Assembly: GCA_038496445.1 (NCBI GenBank)
Contig: JALMLS010000064.1
Location: 744,001 to 808,000, forward strand
Direction of reading: 5' to 3'
DNA: 64,000 nucleotides
From: Trichosphaerium sp. ATCC 40318
Taxonomy: Eukaryota; Discosea; Flabellinia; Trichosidae
Notes under the pieces: model-generated
What the model was told of the DNA's origin: nothing
What the model saw: only the letters and a program-made list of their open reading frames with translations
Database searches by the model: none
Program-made: the position numbers and the translations under genes
Shown: one piece after another, positions 1-11,869 of the stretch
Numbering within the stretch: position 1 is the stretch's first letter
Layout of the letters: each line of letters starts with the position of its first letter

Positions 1-3000
1 TGTCACCGTCTTGAGTTTGTACAAACAGTTTTTTCCAAAATTCAGCCATATTATCGGGTGTAGGCATTCTTTCACCACCTATTACTCTATTGGCCCAATT
101 GATCATTGTTGTAAAGTCATTAGGTAGAGGACTTTCATAGGTTTCCATTTCCCACCTGGAAGTCAAGAAAATCAGAAAAACTATTTTGGAAGATTCTCCT
201 TTAAGAAAGAGTTGGGTTACTTTTTTAGTCATACGTATCCATACTGTATCCACTAAAGTAGTGGAAGGTATAGAAATGTATCTTAACAAATTTTGTATTT
301 ATGCAAGGGCGAAACCCTCCAAAGAAAAAAGAATACGTACAAGAGAACACCGAAAGAGTATACGTCTGCTGCTCCAGTAAATGGTTTACCTTCAAGTACC
401 TCAGGTGCCATCCTAAGAAAATCGTGTTAGGAAAAAAGGAGAAAATAATTCTTTGTGTACCATGGTATTGCGCCGTGAGTACCGCTTGAGGTTGTGTCAT
501 CTGAAAAAGAATTAGAAAAAATTCCAGAAAACAGCTTGTTTCAACTTACTCTGAACCTTGCTTAGACCAAAGTCGGACACTTTTGCCCTCATGTGAGAGT
601 CAATGAGTACATTATCACTCTTTAGATCTCTGTGAAGTACTTTACATCCATGCAAGTAATTCATACCACTTGCAACATCACTAGCAATTGTAAAGTACTC
701 TTCAGTTGATAACTTCTCCTTGTGGAAACGAGACTTTAATGAACCAGAAAGAAGCTATACGAGCCTGTGTCAGAAGAAGAGTAGGATGAATGCATAGTAA
801 GTACCTCAAGTAATATATAATGTTTTGATCCTTCTGTACATGCCGCCATGAACAGAACAATACGTGGATGTCTCAACTGGCATAAAATCTTTAATTCCTC
901 AAAAAATAATTGCTCCTGAGACTTTTCTCGCCACTAGCGACCAAAAGGTAAATAATCACGTGATAAATTCTAGAGAGGTTTTTTCATACCTGTGATTGTT
1001 CTATTTCCTTACAAGCTACTTTAGTCCCACGCCAATCAGCTATATAAACTTGACCGAAGAATCCCTTTACAAACATCAGATGGAGACAAAAAAATCAATA
1101 AAAAGTTGTCGCTCGTTGGTACCTTTCCGATGCTTTTAGAAAGCGTAATTTCATCTTTTTGTGTTACAAAATAAGAAGGAATAGGTAATTCACTATAATC
1201 TCCACTATTTCTTACGCTTGAAGTGGTTGAACTCTCTTCATTTATATTGTCATATGGCACTTTTTTCTTTTGTTTAGGAGGTTTAAATGAGTTAACTATA
1301 TCTGATATACTTGGTCTTTGAGCTTGATCTTCTCTCCAACAACGCTCCATAAGAACACGGAATTTTTGTGGTGCACTATCAGGGATACGAGGACGTCGTC
1401 TTGAATGTACAATCATATCAATAAGCTCGTCCTTCTTCTTTTTCAGGTATTCAAAAGGATGAGAGCCATCGCTATGTTGTATATTAGAATATGTTGTTCA
1501 ATTATATACCAATGTACCATACTACGAGTTCCCACAAGAAAGTACCAAACGCAAAGATGTCCAAGCTTAAAAAAAATAAGCGTTTGTAAAATGGCAAACT
1601 GATTTGTACTTTGTGTCGAATCCTTGTGAATCTACAAGAGCTTCTGGTGCGCAGTGTGATACTGGTATATTTGTCTTTTTAAGTGGTACTCCATAGAAGC
1701 TTTGAATATCAGCCAATCCACCAACTTTTACTACAACCTTGCCATTATCACTTGATTTAATCTTAAAAGATTGTTAATTAAAAACAATCGAAGTACGTCT
1801 GGCCGTACATATACACAGTGTGACGTAAGGTTAGAATGTATGAAGCACAATGAATGTTCATGCAATGCGCGCAAACCTTTTGCTACTTGATACGCAATGC
1901 TTTCACGTACTTCCCACGTGAGAAGCTCAGACATAGATTTTGACTAAAAAAAAAACGTTAGGTAGGAATCAAAAAGAGGGCTAGTACTCTAAGCATAATG
2001 TACAATGAGTCCGAGTATTCACTAACGAGGGATTTAGGATACAAGGTTATACCTAAATATAAGTTTTAAAGACTGATTAGTGCCAGGTGTTGTACCTTTG
2101 TATTCAAGTAAAGAAGGCGACTTCACCGTAAGTTTTCTAAGTATTTTTTTAGTAATTGTTGTTTGTTGATTTGAACGTACTGTAAAACCTCGTAAGGAGG
2201 AGAAGAAATAGATGCATTATTTCTTATTTCTTGGATAACTTTGGAATTTTTGAACTTTGCAACACATACAGAGCAGTTTGAAGTGGGGCTTTTAAGTACT
2301 TTTGCAACATCAGTTAGAGTAACAATAGCAGAGGACATCTCACTAACGTAATTCTTTTTAGTATATTTAATTCAATGTGATTTTCTCTTCAATACGTACG
2401 TTATATCAGGAGCTATAGTTTTCAAAGGTACTTCCAATTTGAACTTATCCACAATACTTTCTAAATAAGCAACAAGTCAATTTTTTTTTTTTGGAGTATA
2501 ATTTGTAATTTATCTACCTTTCTTGGTGCTTGCTTGCCAAAGAGCGTTCCATTCGATTTCTTTAATTTCATGTCGCTGGTGATAAACCTAAAGGTAGGTA
2601 AGCGTTAGCACTATGTACTGTAACAAAGAGAGAAACTTGAAAGATTCACGAACCACAAAACGCTCAACAGTATTTCCATCACAATAATCTTCTGTTGAAT
2701 TAAACACATTATCAATGAGCGGTATTATAGTTAAGAACAGTTTAGTGATAAGTGAAATATCGCCAATAAGAATTAATTCATAATAACCTTCTGGAGAAAA
2801 TGCCATTGCACCAGAGATGTGTTCGTTGTCATTAAACAATATCCCAGTCTGCCACAGTTCGACAACTTTTAAGGAAGTTACAGTCAAAAGTCGTGATTGT
2901 AAACGTGTTGTTAGCATTGGCCACGTGTACTTTACTTTCCATCTTCGTATGATTACTTTCTTTCCTTCTACACCTTCTGCAGTGCGATATAGGTCAATAT

Positions 3001-4932
3001 ACTTGTAAGGCGTATCTTTCTTTAGCAGCATTGGCAAGAAAAATGAGTGAACAGCTTTTTTATGTTTTTTCTTTCGACTTGTAGAAGGTGATGCTCGTCT
3101 TACTGCAGAGCTCTTTCTATGTCTAGACACTGCTTGTGGTGTTTTAAAATAATATATAACTTCTCTTGCTCTGGCAATATCCAAAAAAGTGTTGATGAGA
3201 TACTTCTTGTGTTCAGCCAACTAAGAATATTGATTAGATAAGAAAATTATTTTGTATCTCGTTTACGCACTGAATTTTGCATTAATAGCGATTTAAGAGT
3301 ACTTGCACGAACAATAGGTTCCTTGACTTGACTGCATATTATATTATACAACGAAATGAAGGCTTGGGTTGGATGAAGGACGATAAGATCATGTTTTCGT
3401 GAATAAGTCAGCAATCCCATTTGTGTAAGAAAATCAAGAGAAGGTGTAACCTTGTTAGGTGTAAGACCTAAGGACTGATTAAGCTGGTGTAATGACATGG
3501 GTATAATATGTCAACATTTAAAAAAATGAACACTGTACCAAGGTCAGAGTAGCACATCTTATAGAGCGTTGATGATTTCATTGAAGCGTCTCCAATTTTA
3601 TTTGTAAAGTTTACTATCTTGTGGTTTGAATTCGATAGGTTCTCAGGCTCTGATAGCCATATTGTACTCGATTGGCGTATTATAACATCTTTTATTGCCT
3701 TGTAACCTGACTTGACACTCAACCCTTGCATGTACAAAAGTGATACTGCTTCAGGTGGAAACTTGTCAAGTAATTCGGGTGTTATAGGCTGAAACGTATG
3801 TTCAGTGCCTTCTTGTACTTCTATAACTATAGTAGGTGCACATTCTGCTTGGAACCTACTTTTTAAAAGTCATGAAAGAGATATTCAATGAAAATAAAGA
3901 AGTGAACATGTGGTTAACCTTATTGATCTTAGTGTTTCTTCAATCCAAGATATAGGTGTTGATGTTGTTCGTATTATAATGTGTATTGACTTTTTTGATA
4001 GGATCATTTGGTGGAAAGAGTTATAGCCACATTTGGTGATTTCAAGCAAATACTAACAAGAATTAATTAAATCTAACGTAAAATAGCTAGAACACGCTTT
4101 TGTTCAACGGCTATATCATGCCCACTCGTTCATGTGGTTTATTAAAATATAGCTGATAGACTGAAGAGTTTTGGGAAGGGTTAAAAGTGTCAGTTTCGAA
4201 AACTATCAATTTTTTTTGAAATTGAACGGACAAACTCGAAAAACATATGCGTACATCTTCTGTTTTTACTTGTATTCTGCCATCAATCATAGTAACCATT
4301 TCGCCATCCTGACTCGCTAATCTATCGTACTGGAACTTTTCGAGGGTATCCTGCGAACATTATTACAAATCCGGCGAGAGCCATCCCCAGGTCATTTTTG
4401 TGTTGATTCGCACCTTGTTGTCGCTGATAAACACGCAGCCAATGCGTAAGATACTGGCTGTTAGTGTCGCTCGCTTACTCCTTAGGAATACTATCCAGTT
4501 GTTTAAGCGTATGATCCAATCGTCAAGGGTAATAGCTAACGGTTTATCGCATTGACATAACTTGGTAATAATAAATACTTACTTCAAAACAAGCCTAGAG
4601 TACCTCATACATGCGACCACGCGCGTGAATGTTAAATTGTGTCTCATTTTTGCGCTCTACGGATTGTACCTGCCAACAAATTAGGGCAGCTGTATTCAAC
4701 TAAAACACGATATTTCGTACCGTGGTTAGGTCGATAAAGCCTTTGTACTCTGTTTCGTCTTTATAATACTCCAATTTGTGCCCAGTTTGTGAGAAGTAAC
4801 GTACACGCCATGTGCGCCCAGTACGACCCTAAAGACTTGTGAGCAGCGTACCCAACAGTTATTATTTATACATACAGCTCCTTTCTTTTTAAACCACCCT
4901 TTGAGTAACGGTGGCTGTGAGGAAGCGGCCAT
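1..4932 (-). CDS. Roco-like protein: PH domain, COR-like region, pseudokinase, active kinase (3' partial)
   Basis: Reads leftwards from ATG at 4932 and runs off the left edge, so the C-terminus is missing. About 4932-4490 is a PH domain ([27 protein letters not shown], final helix [10 protein letters not shown]). The part at 3740-2590 resembles the COR region of Roco proteins: winged-helix-like [12 protein letters not shown], then FFLPMLLKK and ELWQTGILF. No P-loop is visible at 4320-3750, where a Roc GTPase would be expected, and that stretch could not be spliced with confidence. A first kinase domain (about 2340-1260) looks inactive: HSNL replaces HRDL near 1830 and GGLA replaces DFG near 1710. 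A second (about 1160-1) looks active: GKGFFGQV loop, VACKEIE lysine, HRDLKSDN near 625, DFG near 570, APEVLEG near 405. By family knowledge this is a signalling kinase of the TKL type. The kinase calls are firm; the COR call is moderate. It is divergent from the DDWY gene at 5029, with a 96 bp gap. Confidence 0.75.
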
Positions 4933-5028
4933 TGAAGTCTAATAAAAACAGTTAAGTGTCACAAAAAGTATTTAACTGCAATACACCGTAAGGGCAACCC
5001 AAGCGGACTTGGGTTTGCCCAACAAGGC

Positions 5029-6766
5029 ATGAGAACTATTACGAAGCGCTACAGAGCCCCAAAGAGTTTGCAGCTAACCAAGAAGCAAATTACTTCAATA
5101 CGCGAGAGTGATGGCTATATACATCACCACAGACGATCAATTGATAGAGTGGGGCGAGAATTACGTATTTTACACTTGGATGATTGGTACAAAGTTGACA
5201 CGAGACAAATTGTCAGACGGGGCGTGCGGGGAGTCCTGTATGTTATCAGAGTGTCTAATATGATTAATTATTGACGATGTTAGTGAATTTTACAACATGT
5301 CCATGTTAAACTGTTTGTCACACGTCTATCCTTCGTACACTTGGATTCCATGGCGTTTCAAGTACGCTAACGGCTTTCACAGCTATTACAATCTTCTAAC
5401 ACGCGCAAGGCACGTACCACCGAACTTTTGGAAGTACGACGACAATCGTCGAGAAAAACTAGAAGATATGGCACAAGAACATAATCTCAAGCACCTTGAT
5501 GATTGGTATGATGTATCTAATAGAGACGCAATAGCGTGGGGCGCTGGTGGAATCATGTGCGTTTCACAGAGCCGAGCTAGAAATTAAAACTAATTTTTAT
5601 TTTTATGTTTAGGGCGTACTTCAACATGTCCATTGCTGATGCTTTGGCACGTGTTTATCCCAGTCACAATTGGATACCGTGGCAGTTTGAGTACGCTTTT
5701 GGTATTAGTGTAGTTATGTTTACGCTCACGTTTAAATCAGTACATCAACAATAGATTGTTGGAGAGATTATGACCAACAACGGCTGAGATTTGATTTAAT
5801 TGCAAAGAGTCTCGGCTTGAAGCAGCTTGAAGATTGGTATCTTGTTGGACAACAGGATATTATAAGACATGATGAGTATGTCTTTATGTACGTGACAAGT
5901 TTTATCACGTGTTGATTAATCAGGACAATAGGAAGTATCATAATGGTTCTATAAGTTCGTGTTTGGCAGTTATTTATCCTAGCTACGATTGGAAACCTTG
6001 GAAGTTCACGTACACAAAACATGTTCCTTTGATTGTGTTAACATCTTATCGTTTACTAGTTGTTCTCCAAGAAGATTTTGGGATGATCTCAGTAACCAAC
6101 GGGATCTATTACATGCTATAGAAGAGGAGAACAATATAAAGACTGCTGATGAATGGCGTGGAATGCCATTACGTAAAGTTGAGCCTATAAAGGGCATGCT
6201 TCAATCAACGTATGCTCTTGGTTATTGCTTACTCGTAGTGAAACTAATTCTTTTATACATAGTTATGGTGGTTCGCTTCAGAAAGCACTAATCAATATTT
6301 ATGGCAATATGCCTTGGATGACTAAAGATTTCTACAAGAGTTTTTGGCAAATCGAAGATAACCAACGTGCTTTCTTGCTTAAAATAAAGAAAAACTTAGA
6401 AATAACATCGCCTAACATGTGGTACGTTAGAAGAGAATTAAAACCTTCGGTTACAATAACAATTCAATAACCTTCCGTGGAGTGGCGTTACCTAACTTCA
6501 TTATTACATAGGTATCGTGTATCACACAGAGAAATGATTAGAAATGGCGCAAGTGGGTTGTTCAGATATTGGCCACACGTGTTATCTCTTATTGAACCAA
6601 GAGTAGATTGGCAATGGGCTATTTTCTCATGGCAACGTAAAGGAGCGAAGCAGAGGTAAATTTTATTTGCAATGAACTACCAAGCGACTGTGTCCTCTTT
6701 TTTTAATTTTTTTTGTTTAGGGTCCTTATGCAACACCTCCATTATATGTTTCCCATAGTACTCTGA
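5029..6766 (+). CDS. DDWY-repeat protein, about five repeats, no nuclease domain
   Basis: Unnamed repeat family. Five copies of a ~65-75 residue unit are read across introns; their cores are LDDWYKV, LDDWYDV, LEDWYLV, ADEWRGM and a terminal NMWYRVS. Each unit runs: SL..AL..VYPSY.W.PW.FK, then a P..FW..N.R segment, a helix ending in L.IK, DDWY, and a G-rich end. Introns fall at two fixed points per unit, after W.FK and after the G-rich end, both phase 2. The start is the first ATG, giving a basic N-terminus (MRTITKRYRAPKS) that could be a mitochondrial presequence. The last exon encodes VLMQHLHYMFPIVL and stops at 6764-6766, where the related gene at 14619-17895 goes on into its nuclease domain. 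I infer nucleic-acid binding from that relative; no function is proven. Confidence 0.7.
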
Positions 6767-7060
6767 TACTCTGTCATACTAAAGGAGTTGGGGGGGCAAA
6801 ATTGCCTGTGGCATTGTATTATAAAGCTCTTGTTGAGCACCTAACCTTTTAGCTTTCAGAAGGTATTTATTTTTGTCCTTCGTCATTGATCTCAACCAAA
6901 ACGGCAGTTATTTCTATAAATCTAGTGGTTATAATATTCACAAAGCGGTATGTTGCAAGCAAAAATTTTTAACAAGGCTTTCGTAACAATCCTATTCCAA
7001 TAAAAGCAGTCGCATTCCTTAAACGGAGCGACTTACCAAATACACACCCAACTAGCTCTA
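6767..7060. other. Intergenic, no gene recognised
   Basis: The stretch between the DDWY gene and the small secreted-protein ORF has stops in all frames and no recognisable protein or RNA. It contains a poly-T run and AATAAA-like signals that could serve as 3' end signals. Confidence 0.5.
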
Positions 7061-7363
7061 ATGCGCAGCGCAACCATTACTTATGTTCTTCTAGCCCTAA
7101 TACTAGTCGCTGCTGTCATGGCACGCCAAAGAACACGCAAACGCTCTCTTCGCCTTAAAAAACAAAGCGGAGACATAACTGAACAAGCGAATGACCAAAC
7201 AGAGCTAAAAAGCAAACGCCGATGGTATAATTTTTGGAACAACCCCGAGATGTGCTGCAAATCTGAGCAATGGGAGCATTTCTCCAGAGTGATATTTGTG
7301 CGTTACAGACTATCACGAAGATGTCCAAGAACCCAACAAGTGTCAATGTCGTACTGTTATTAA
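7061..7363 (+). CDS. Small basic secreted protein, hypothetical
   Basis: A 100-residue frame from a true ATG. Residues 1-21 (MRSATITYVLLALILVAAVMA) look like a signal peptide, followed by a very basic stretch (RQRTRKRSLRLKK) and a part with WYNFW and paired cysteines (EMCC). The 3' part is uncertain: GTGATATTTGTGCGTTACAG could be a 20 nt intron near 7292, which would change the last ~25 residues and the stop. No family is recognised. The signal peptide is the only functional clue, pointing to the secretory pathway. Confidence 0.4.
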   Translation: MRSATITYVLLALILVAAVMARQRTRKRSLRLKKQSGDITEQANDQTELKSKRRWYNFWNNPEMCCKSEQWEHFSRVIFVRYRLSRRCPRTQQVSMSYCY

Positions 7364-7510
7364 ACCAAAAAGTGATCAAACAATAAAACACGCTCACATC
7401 ACTTTGTTGTTGGTTTTGAATATTTTTTTGTTGACAAGGTAAGAGGGTTTCAGAACTTGTGGTCTGGGTTAAAATTACAAATAAGTATTTATTAGTTGTT
7501 TATATTTATA

Positions 7511-8762
7511 TCAGTTCTTTTCAATACCCAAAAAACGTGCAACACCAAGCATAGATCTAAATTTTTTTCCTGAAGGTGAATAATAATAGTTATCTGTTGT
7601 GTTTGCTGTTCTTCCTAAAGTTTTGTTAGATGCAAAAACAAATTGCACATACCTGATTTTCGAATAACTGTTTGTACTGTCCAATTTGGAGGAAGTTGTA
7701 TTTTTTGTGTCCATCCTTGTGGTTTTATAAATGAACATGGTAAAACTATTAAAAAGTTAACAAAAATGTTTGCATAAAACCAAGTTATTGTACTTTGTTT
7801 ATCTATGATGTTTGGAGGTTTTGGTTTTGGTTTGGGTAGTAATTTGTTAGAATATATATACGGTTTCTTGCATTTCTGTTTAGATGATTTTGTAAGATGT
7901 GAAACATTTACTAAAAAGTTTTGTATTGTTGAAATCTTTTGCTTTTTCTTTGGTGGTTCTGTATCATTTGTGCAATTTTCTTCTTGAAACATATAACATG
8001 CAAAGCTATCATAATGTATCCTTTTTCTATTACGTTTTGGATACTACAACAACAGTTAGAAATAAAATAAAGACAGAAAAAAGGCTGGCTGTTTTTTAGT
8101 AAAATCTAACCTTTTTTTATCCTTTGTGTTGTGTTGAACAAAATTAAATCTTTTGGTGATTTGTCTATTTTCAAAATATTCTGTTTGTGTATTTTATTTT
8201 TGTAATTGAAGTTGTGAGACACTGTGTTTTACTTCCAAAAAAAAGTTTGATAAAATTTTTTTCTTCACATACTCTAAACACTTCACCTTTACAAGGTGGG
8301 CATTGCCATGGCTGATCACTTAGCTCATCATTTATACCAACACAACCAGCGTGGAACCATTTGAAACAGCTACACAAAAAAAATTCATGAGCACACAGCT
8401 TTACGTGTTGCAATAAACAGGTAGCGTCCAGTGTCCAAACAAGATTTTTTTGCTGATTTGCTCTAGTGGTCACTTTGCTGTTGTCATACGCACTTGACAC
8501 ATTGTAATACCCACGCTTTTTTATCCCACACCTCCTCGCAAATACAAAATGGACCAGCAGGCGGTTGATCGAAAGTTTCCATCAATGTATCTATATCCAG
8601 CTCTTCATCAGTTGTAGACGATTCTTGCGATGCGGACAACGACTCGGAATGTGAAACGGCTTCTCTGTAGTGCCTTACCAAAAAATGGTTGTTGTCGTTA
8701 GAAAGCTACGGAAAACGTTAAATAACGCGTCAGTGGTGTAAGCGTACTGTTTTAAAGTTCAT
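7511..8762 (-). CDS. PHD finger plus methyl-CpG-binding (MBD) domain protein
   Basis: Exons were joined from ATG at 8762: MNFKT, an intron, then LSNDNNHFLVRHYREA, with reading phase kept. The N-terminal third is acidic and serine-rich. A PHD-type zinc finger follows (CICEE, VLQCVKC, CFKWFHAGC, WQCPPC), split by one intron. The C-terminus is a clear MBD: KPQGWTQKIQLPPNW, IRKSGRT, YYYSPSGKKFRS, GVARFLG, split by a 38 nt intron near 7618-7655. Between them is a lysine/proline-rich region (PPKKKQK) that could be a nuclear localisation signal. By family knowledge such proteins read histone tails and methylated DNA in the nucleus. The middle exons (8100-7990) are not fully resolved. A short divergent region (8763-9036) separates it from the next DDWY gene. 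Confidence 0.75.
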
Positions 8763-9036
8763 TTTTAATTCTTTTTTCTGTTTTTGTTTGCTTCGTTCGG
8801 AAAATCGTGTAGTGTGGACTATAAAAGAGCTCACATGCGTTTACATCTAATGGCGGGTTTTATATTGTGAATAAGCAGTTGATTTTAAGGCAGACGAACA
8901 AAAAGACAATTTCCGTGTTATCTGATGTAAAAGCGGCCCTTAGTTGCGTGGCTATGCGCAAACGCCTTAATACTACGCGAAAAAGACTAACTAGTGCGTT
9001 TTACATTTCTATTTGGTGTAACAATTAAAATTTTAG

Positions 9037-11323
9037 ATGGACAACGTATAATCAACCTTAGGGTAAAGGCTCAGCGGAAGAAAGCTCAATACGCGGTACA
9101 CGATATGAAGCTGCCAATCAATTACTTTTTAGTGTCTAATATTGCCTAAGGGAGCTCGCAAAGTATTTATTAAAGCGTTTACAGACGCTAAAAATCCTAA
9201 ACGGCTCGATGATAAGAAATTAGAGCGTATTGCCTGTAGTGCGAACACACACGTACCACGAGGATTCTGGGATCCGATTCAAAACCAAAAACAGATGTTT
9301 AACCTCGTTGGACAGAATTTGGGAATAAAAACACTCTGCGATTGGTATAAAGTGTCTTATAATGTTCTCATCACAACAGGGGCATCGGGTATAATTGCTA
9401 AGTGCGTATCAGCAACATACATGGGATTAATTCACAAACAAACCAAAAAAGTTTTTTGACACATTGCCTTTGACACTTATGCAGATATAATGGTTCGATA
9501 TCTTCTGTACTTGGTGCTTTATATCCTGAGTATGATTGGGAAGTATGGCGGTTCACGTACGCCTCAGAAAACGGAAAGCTTTCGATCGCTAATAAAACTA
9601 TAAGAGCGGCGCCTAGGCGTCATTGGGACTCTATTGATAATCGGAGGCACCGGTTTGATCTTGTTTGCGCTGAGCAAGGTATAAAGACACTTGATGATTG
9701 CTATAAGATAGGTTTTAAGGAGCTTTCTAAATGTGACATGCTGACGTTACTAAAAATGTATGTAGAAACTTTTGAGAAACTTTGGTTTTTTTTTATTATT
9801 TGTTCTTGAACACCTGTCATATTTAACAACCATTTTAGGTATGATAATTGCGTTGCAAAGGTTTTAGGAGAGCTTTTTCCTCAAAAAGAGTGGGATAATT
9901 CAAAATTCATGTGCGCGAGGACTTATCTTTGTTTTGTGATTCTCTTTTGGAAAACTAACTTTTCTTTTTGATTGATAGGGTTGTACCTCATGGGCACTGG
10001 AATAGTGAAGCTAATAGACTACGATGTTTAGATGATATGGCAAAAGAATTACGGCTACTAACTTGTGATGACTGGTATCGTGTTACGTATACCGACTTTG
10101 CAAAACTAGGACAACTATCGATTGTTGCAAGGTACAACAAAATGCCCATAACAAGCTTGTCTTTCTGTCTCTTTTTTTATTGACAATATCTTAACTTTTT
10201 AATAGATACAGCTCCACGTTTGAAGTAGTGCGCAGTATATTTCCTCACTATGATTGGAACCCAAAATTCTTCAAGCACGTGAAAATCACATGTTTTTCTG
10301 TGAAGATTAACACTTTTAATTTAACAGTGTACCGCCGCCTTCACATCTTATCAAAGGATATAGAGTATTAACAAATAAGATTGCTTCTAAAATACGTGTC
10401 TTCATGTTAGACGATTGGTATGATGTAAATCCTAAAGACATTTCTTTAAAGGGAGGTCGGCCAATCATCACAAGGTACTTTCTTTTTTTTTGGTTTTTGT
10501 TTTGTTGGCTCGTAGGCTTGCATTGCGCACTTTGGTTTTGTATAATTGTTAATCGTGCTATTGCTATAGGTTTAATTCATTGTATCAAGCAATGAGTGCA
10601 CTTTACACAGAACATAAATGGAAACCTTGGCGTTTTAAGTATGGACAAAAAGCTAAAGTTGATTCTTTAGTTGGATACAGGGAGACTCTTAATAATCTTG
10701 GTACAAAGTTTGGTGTTACTAAACGCGAAGATTGGTATTGGGTGTCTGCTAGAACACTAAGTAATACTGCAAAAGGCTTGACAGTACTGAATAAGTGAGT
10801 ACTTTTTTCAGGTTTTTTTAGCCTTCTTTTTTCTTTTCTAAGTTTTTCAAAAAGGTTTGGTGGGTCTATACGTCAAGCTTTGAATACAATATTTTCTGAA
10901 TATGAGTGGTCAAATGATAAGTTCGTGTAAGTGATAAATTTTATTTGTTGCGAGGAAAAGTAACGTAGAAAATTAGTCGTGATAGTTCAGGATATTGGCA
11001 AAATAATATGAACTGTATTAGTTTTATAAGAGAAATGGAAAATGCTTTTGGTATAGATAGTCCTCTTGCCTGGTACGTTAAAATATTTGAGTGTCATTAC
11101 ATTAGCTAAATAACGGTTTTTATTTTCAAGGCAACGTATTTCTTTCACCCAAATAGCAAGTGTTGGTGGTAGAGGTCTGATATCACATTGGCCTCAAGTT
11201 TTGTATAAGAATTACCCTGATATGGATTGGAAACCTTTTAAAAGTGCTGCAGCTGATAGGCCTCGTAAGCGCTCTGTACAACGTGTTCTTTTATTACATA
11301 CTAAACAGTGCTTTAATCTGTAA
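9037..11323 (+). CDS. DDWY-repeat protein, about six repeats, no nuclease domain
   Basis: Second member of the repeat family. Cores read across introns are LCDWYKV, LDDCYKI (W to C), CDDWYRV, LDDWYDV, REDWYWV and a terminal SPLAW/QRISF unit followed by GGRGLISHWPQV and MDWKPFK. The proposed start, ATG at 9037, joins by an 87 nt intron (9046-9132) to CLILPKGARK; only the phase supports it. Introns recur after W.FK and after the G-rich end of each unit, except in the fifth unit, where WRFKYGQK reads through. The intron at 10275-10327 starts with GC rather than GT. The protein ends with a basic tail (RPRKRSVQR) and stop at 11321-11323, with no nuclease domain. Function is unknown; nucleic-acid binding is inferred from the family. 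Confidence 0.7.
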
Positions 11324-11869
11324 TCCACTTGCCATTTTTTTTTCAAGTTCACTCAAAACCATCTACTTCCTCAAAAGGTGATTGATTACCTGATTCATGC
11401 TTTCTTTTGGTTTTGTATTTATTAAGGAATGTTAAGCTTAGTTGTTTGCAATCTGTTTGGTAGTATGATTGACAAAATTTTTTCAAAGAAAATGGAAAAA
11501 ACAAATATCCGCAACTCAATGGTTACAACTTTTCTGTAAATACGCCAGTGGCTACCACTACCAGATATAAATAGCAAAGACATAATGTTAGGAGAAAGCT
11601 AAAACATTGTGCAGAAGTAGTTGAGTGTTTGTGAACACGTGCAATGAAATGTGTTGAACACAAACAAAATCAATCTCTCAATGTGATTGATTCTTTTTTT
11701 CACTCTACAAACTTAGTAAAACTTGCTCAAAACAACAGATTGTTGCATCTCAACTACGTTAAACGTATTTTACCCGATTAAGATACCCTACTAGTGCAAT
11801 AAAAAACGTTTTGTGCAATTCGTAAAAAAACCGATTAAAGTGTTGCATTGCATTCTACATCAAAAAATA
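11324..11869. other. Intergenic, no gene recognised
   Basis: AT-rich sequence between a DDWY gene and the HEPN-like gene. No frame gives a recognisable protein and no RNA gene is evident. It presumably holds the 3' end of one gene and the promoter of the other. Confidence 0.5.
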
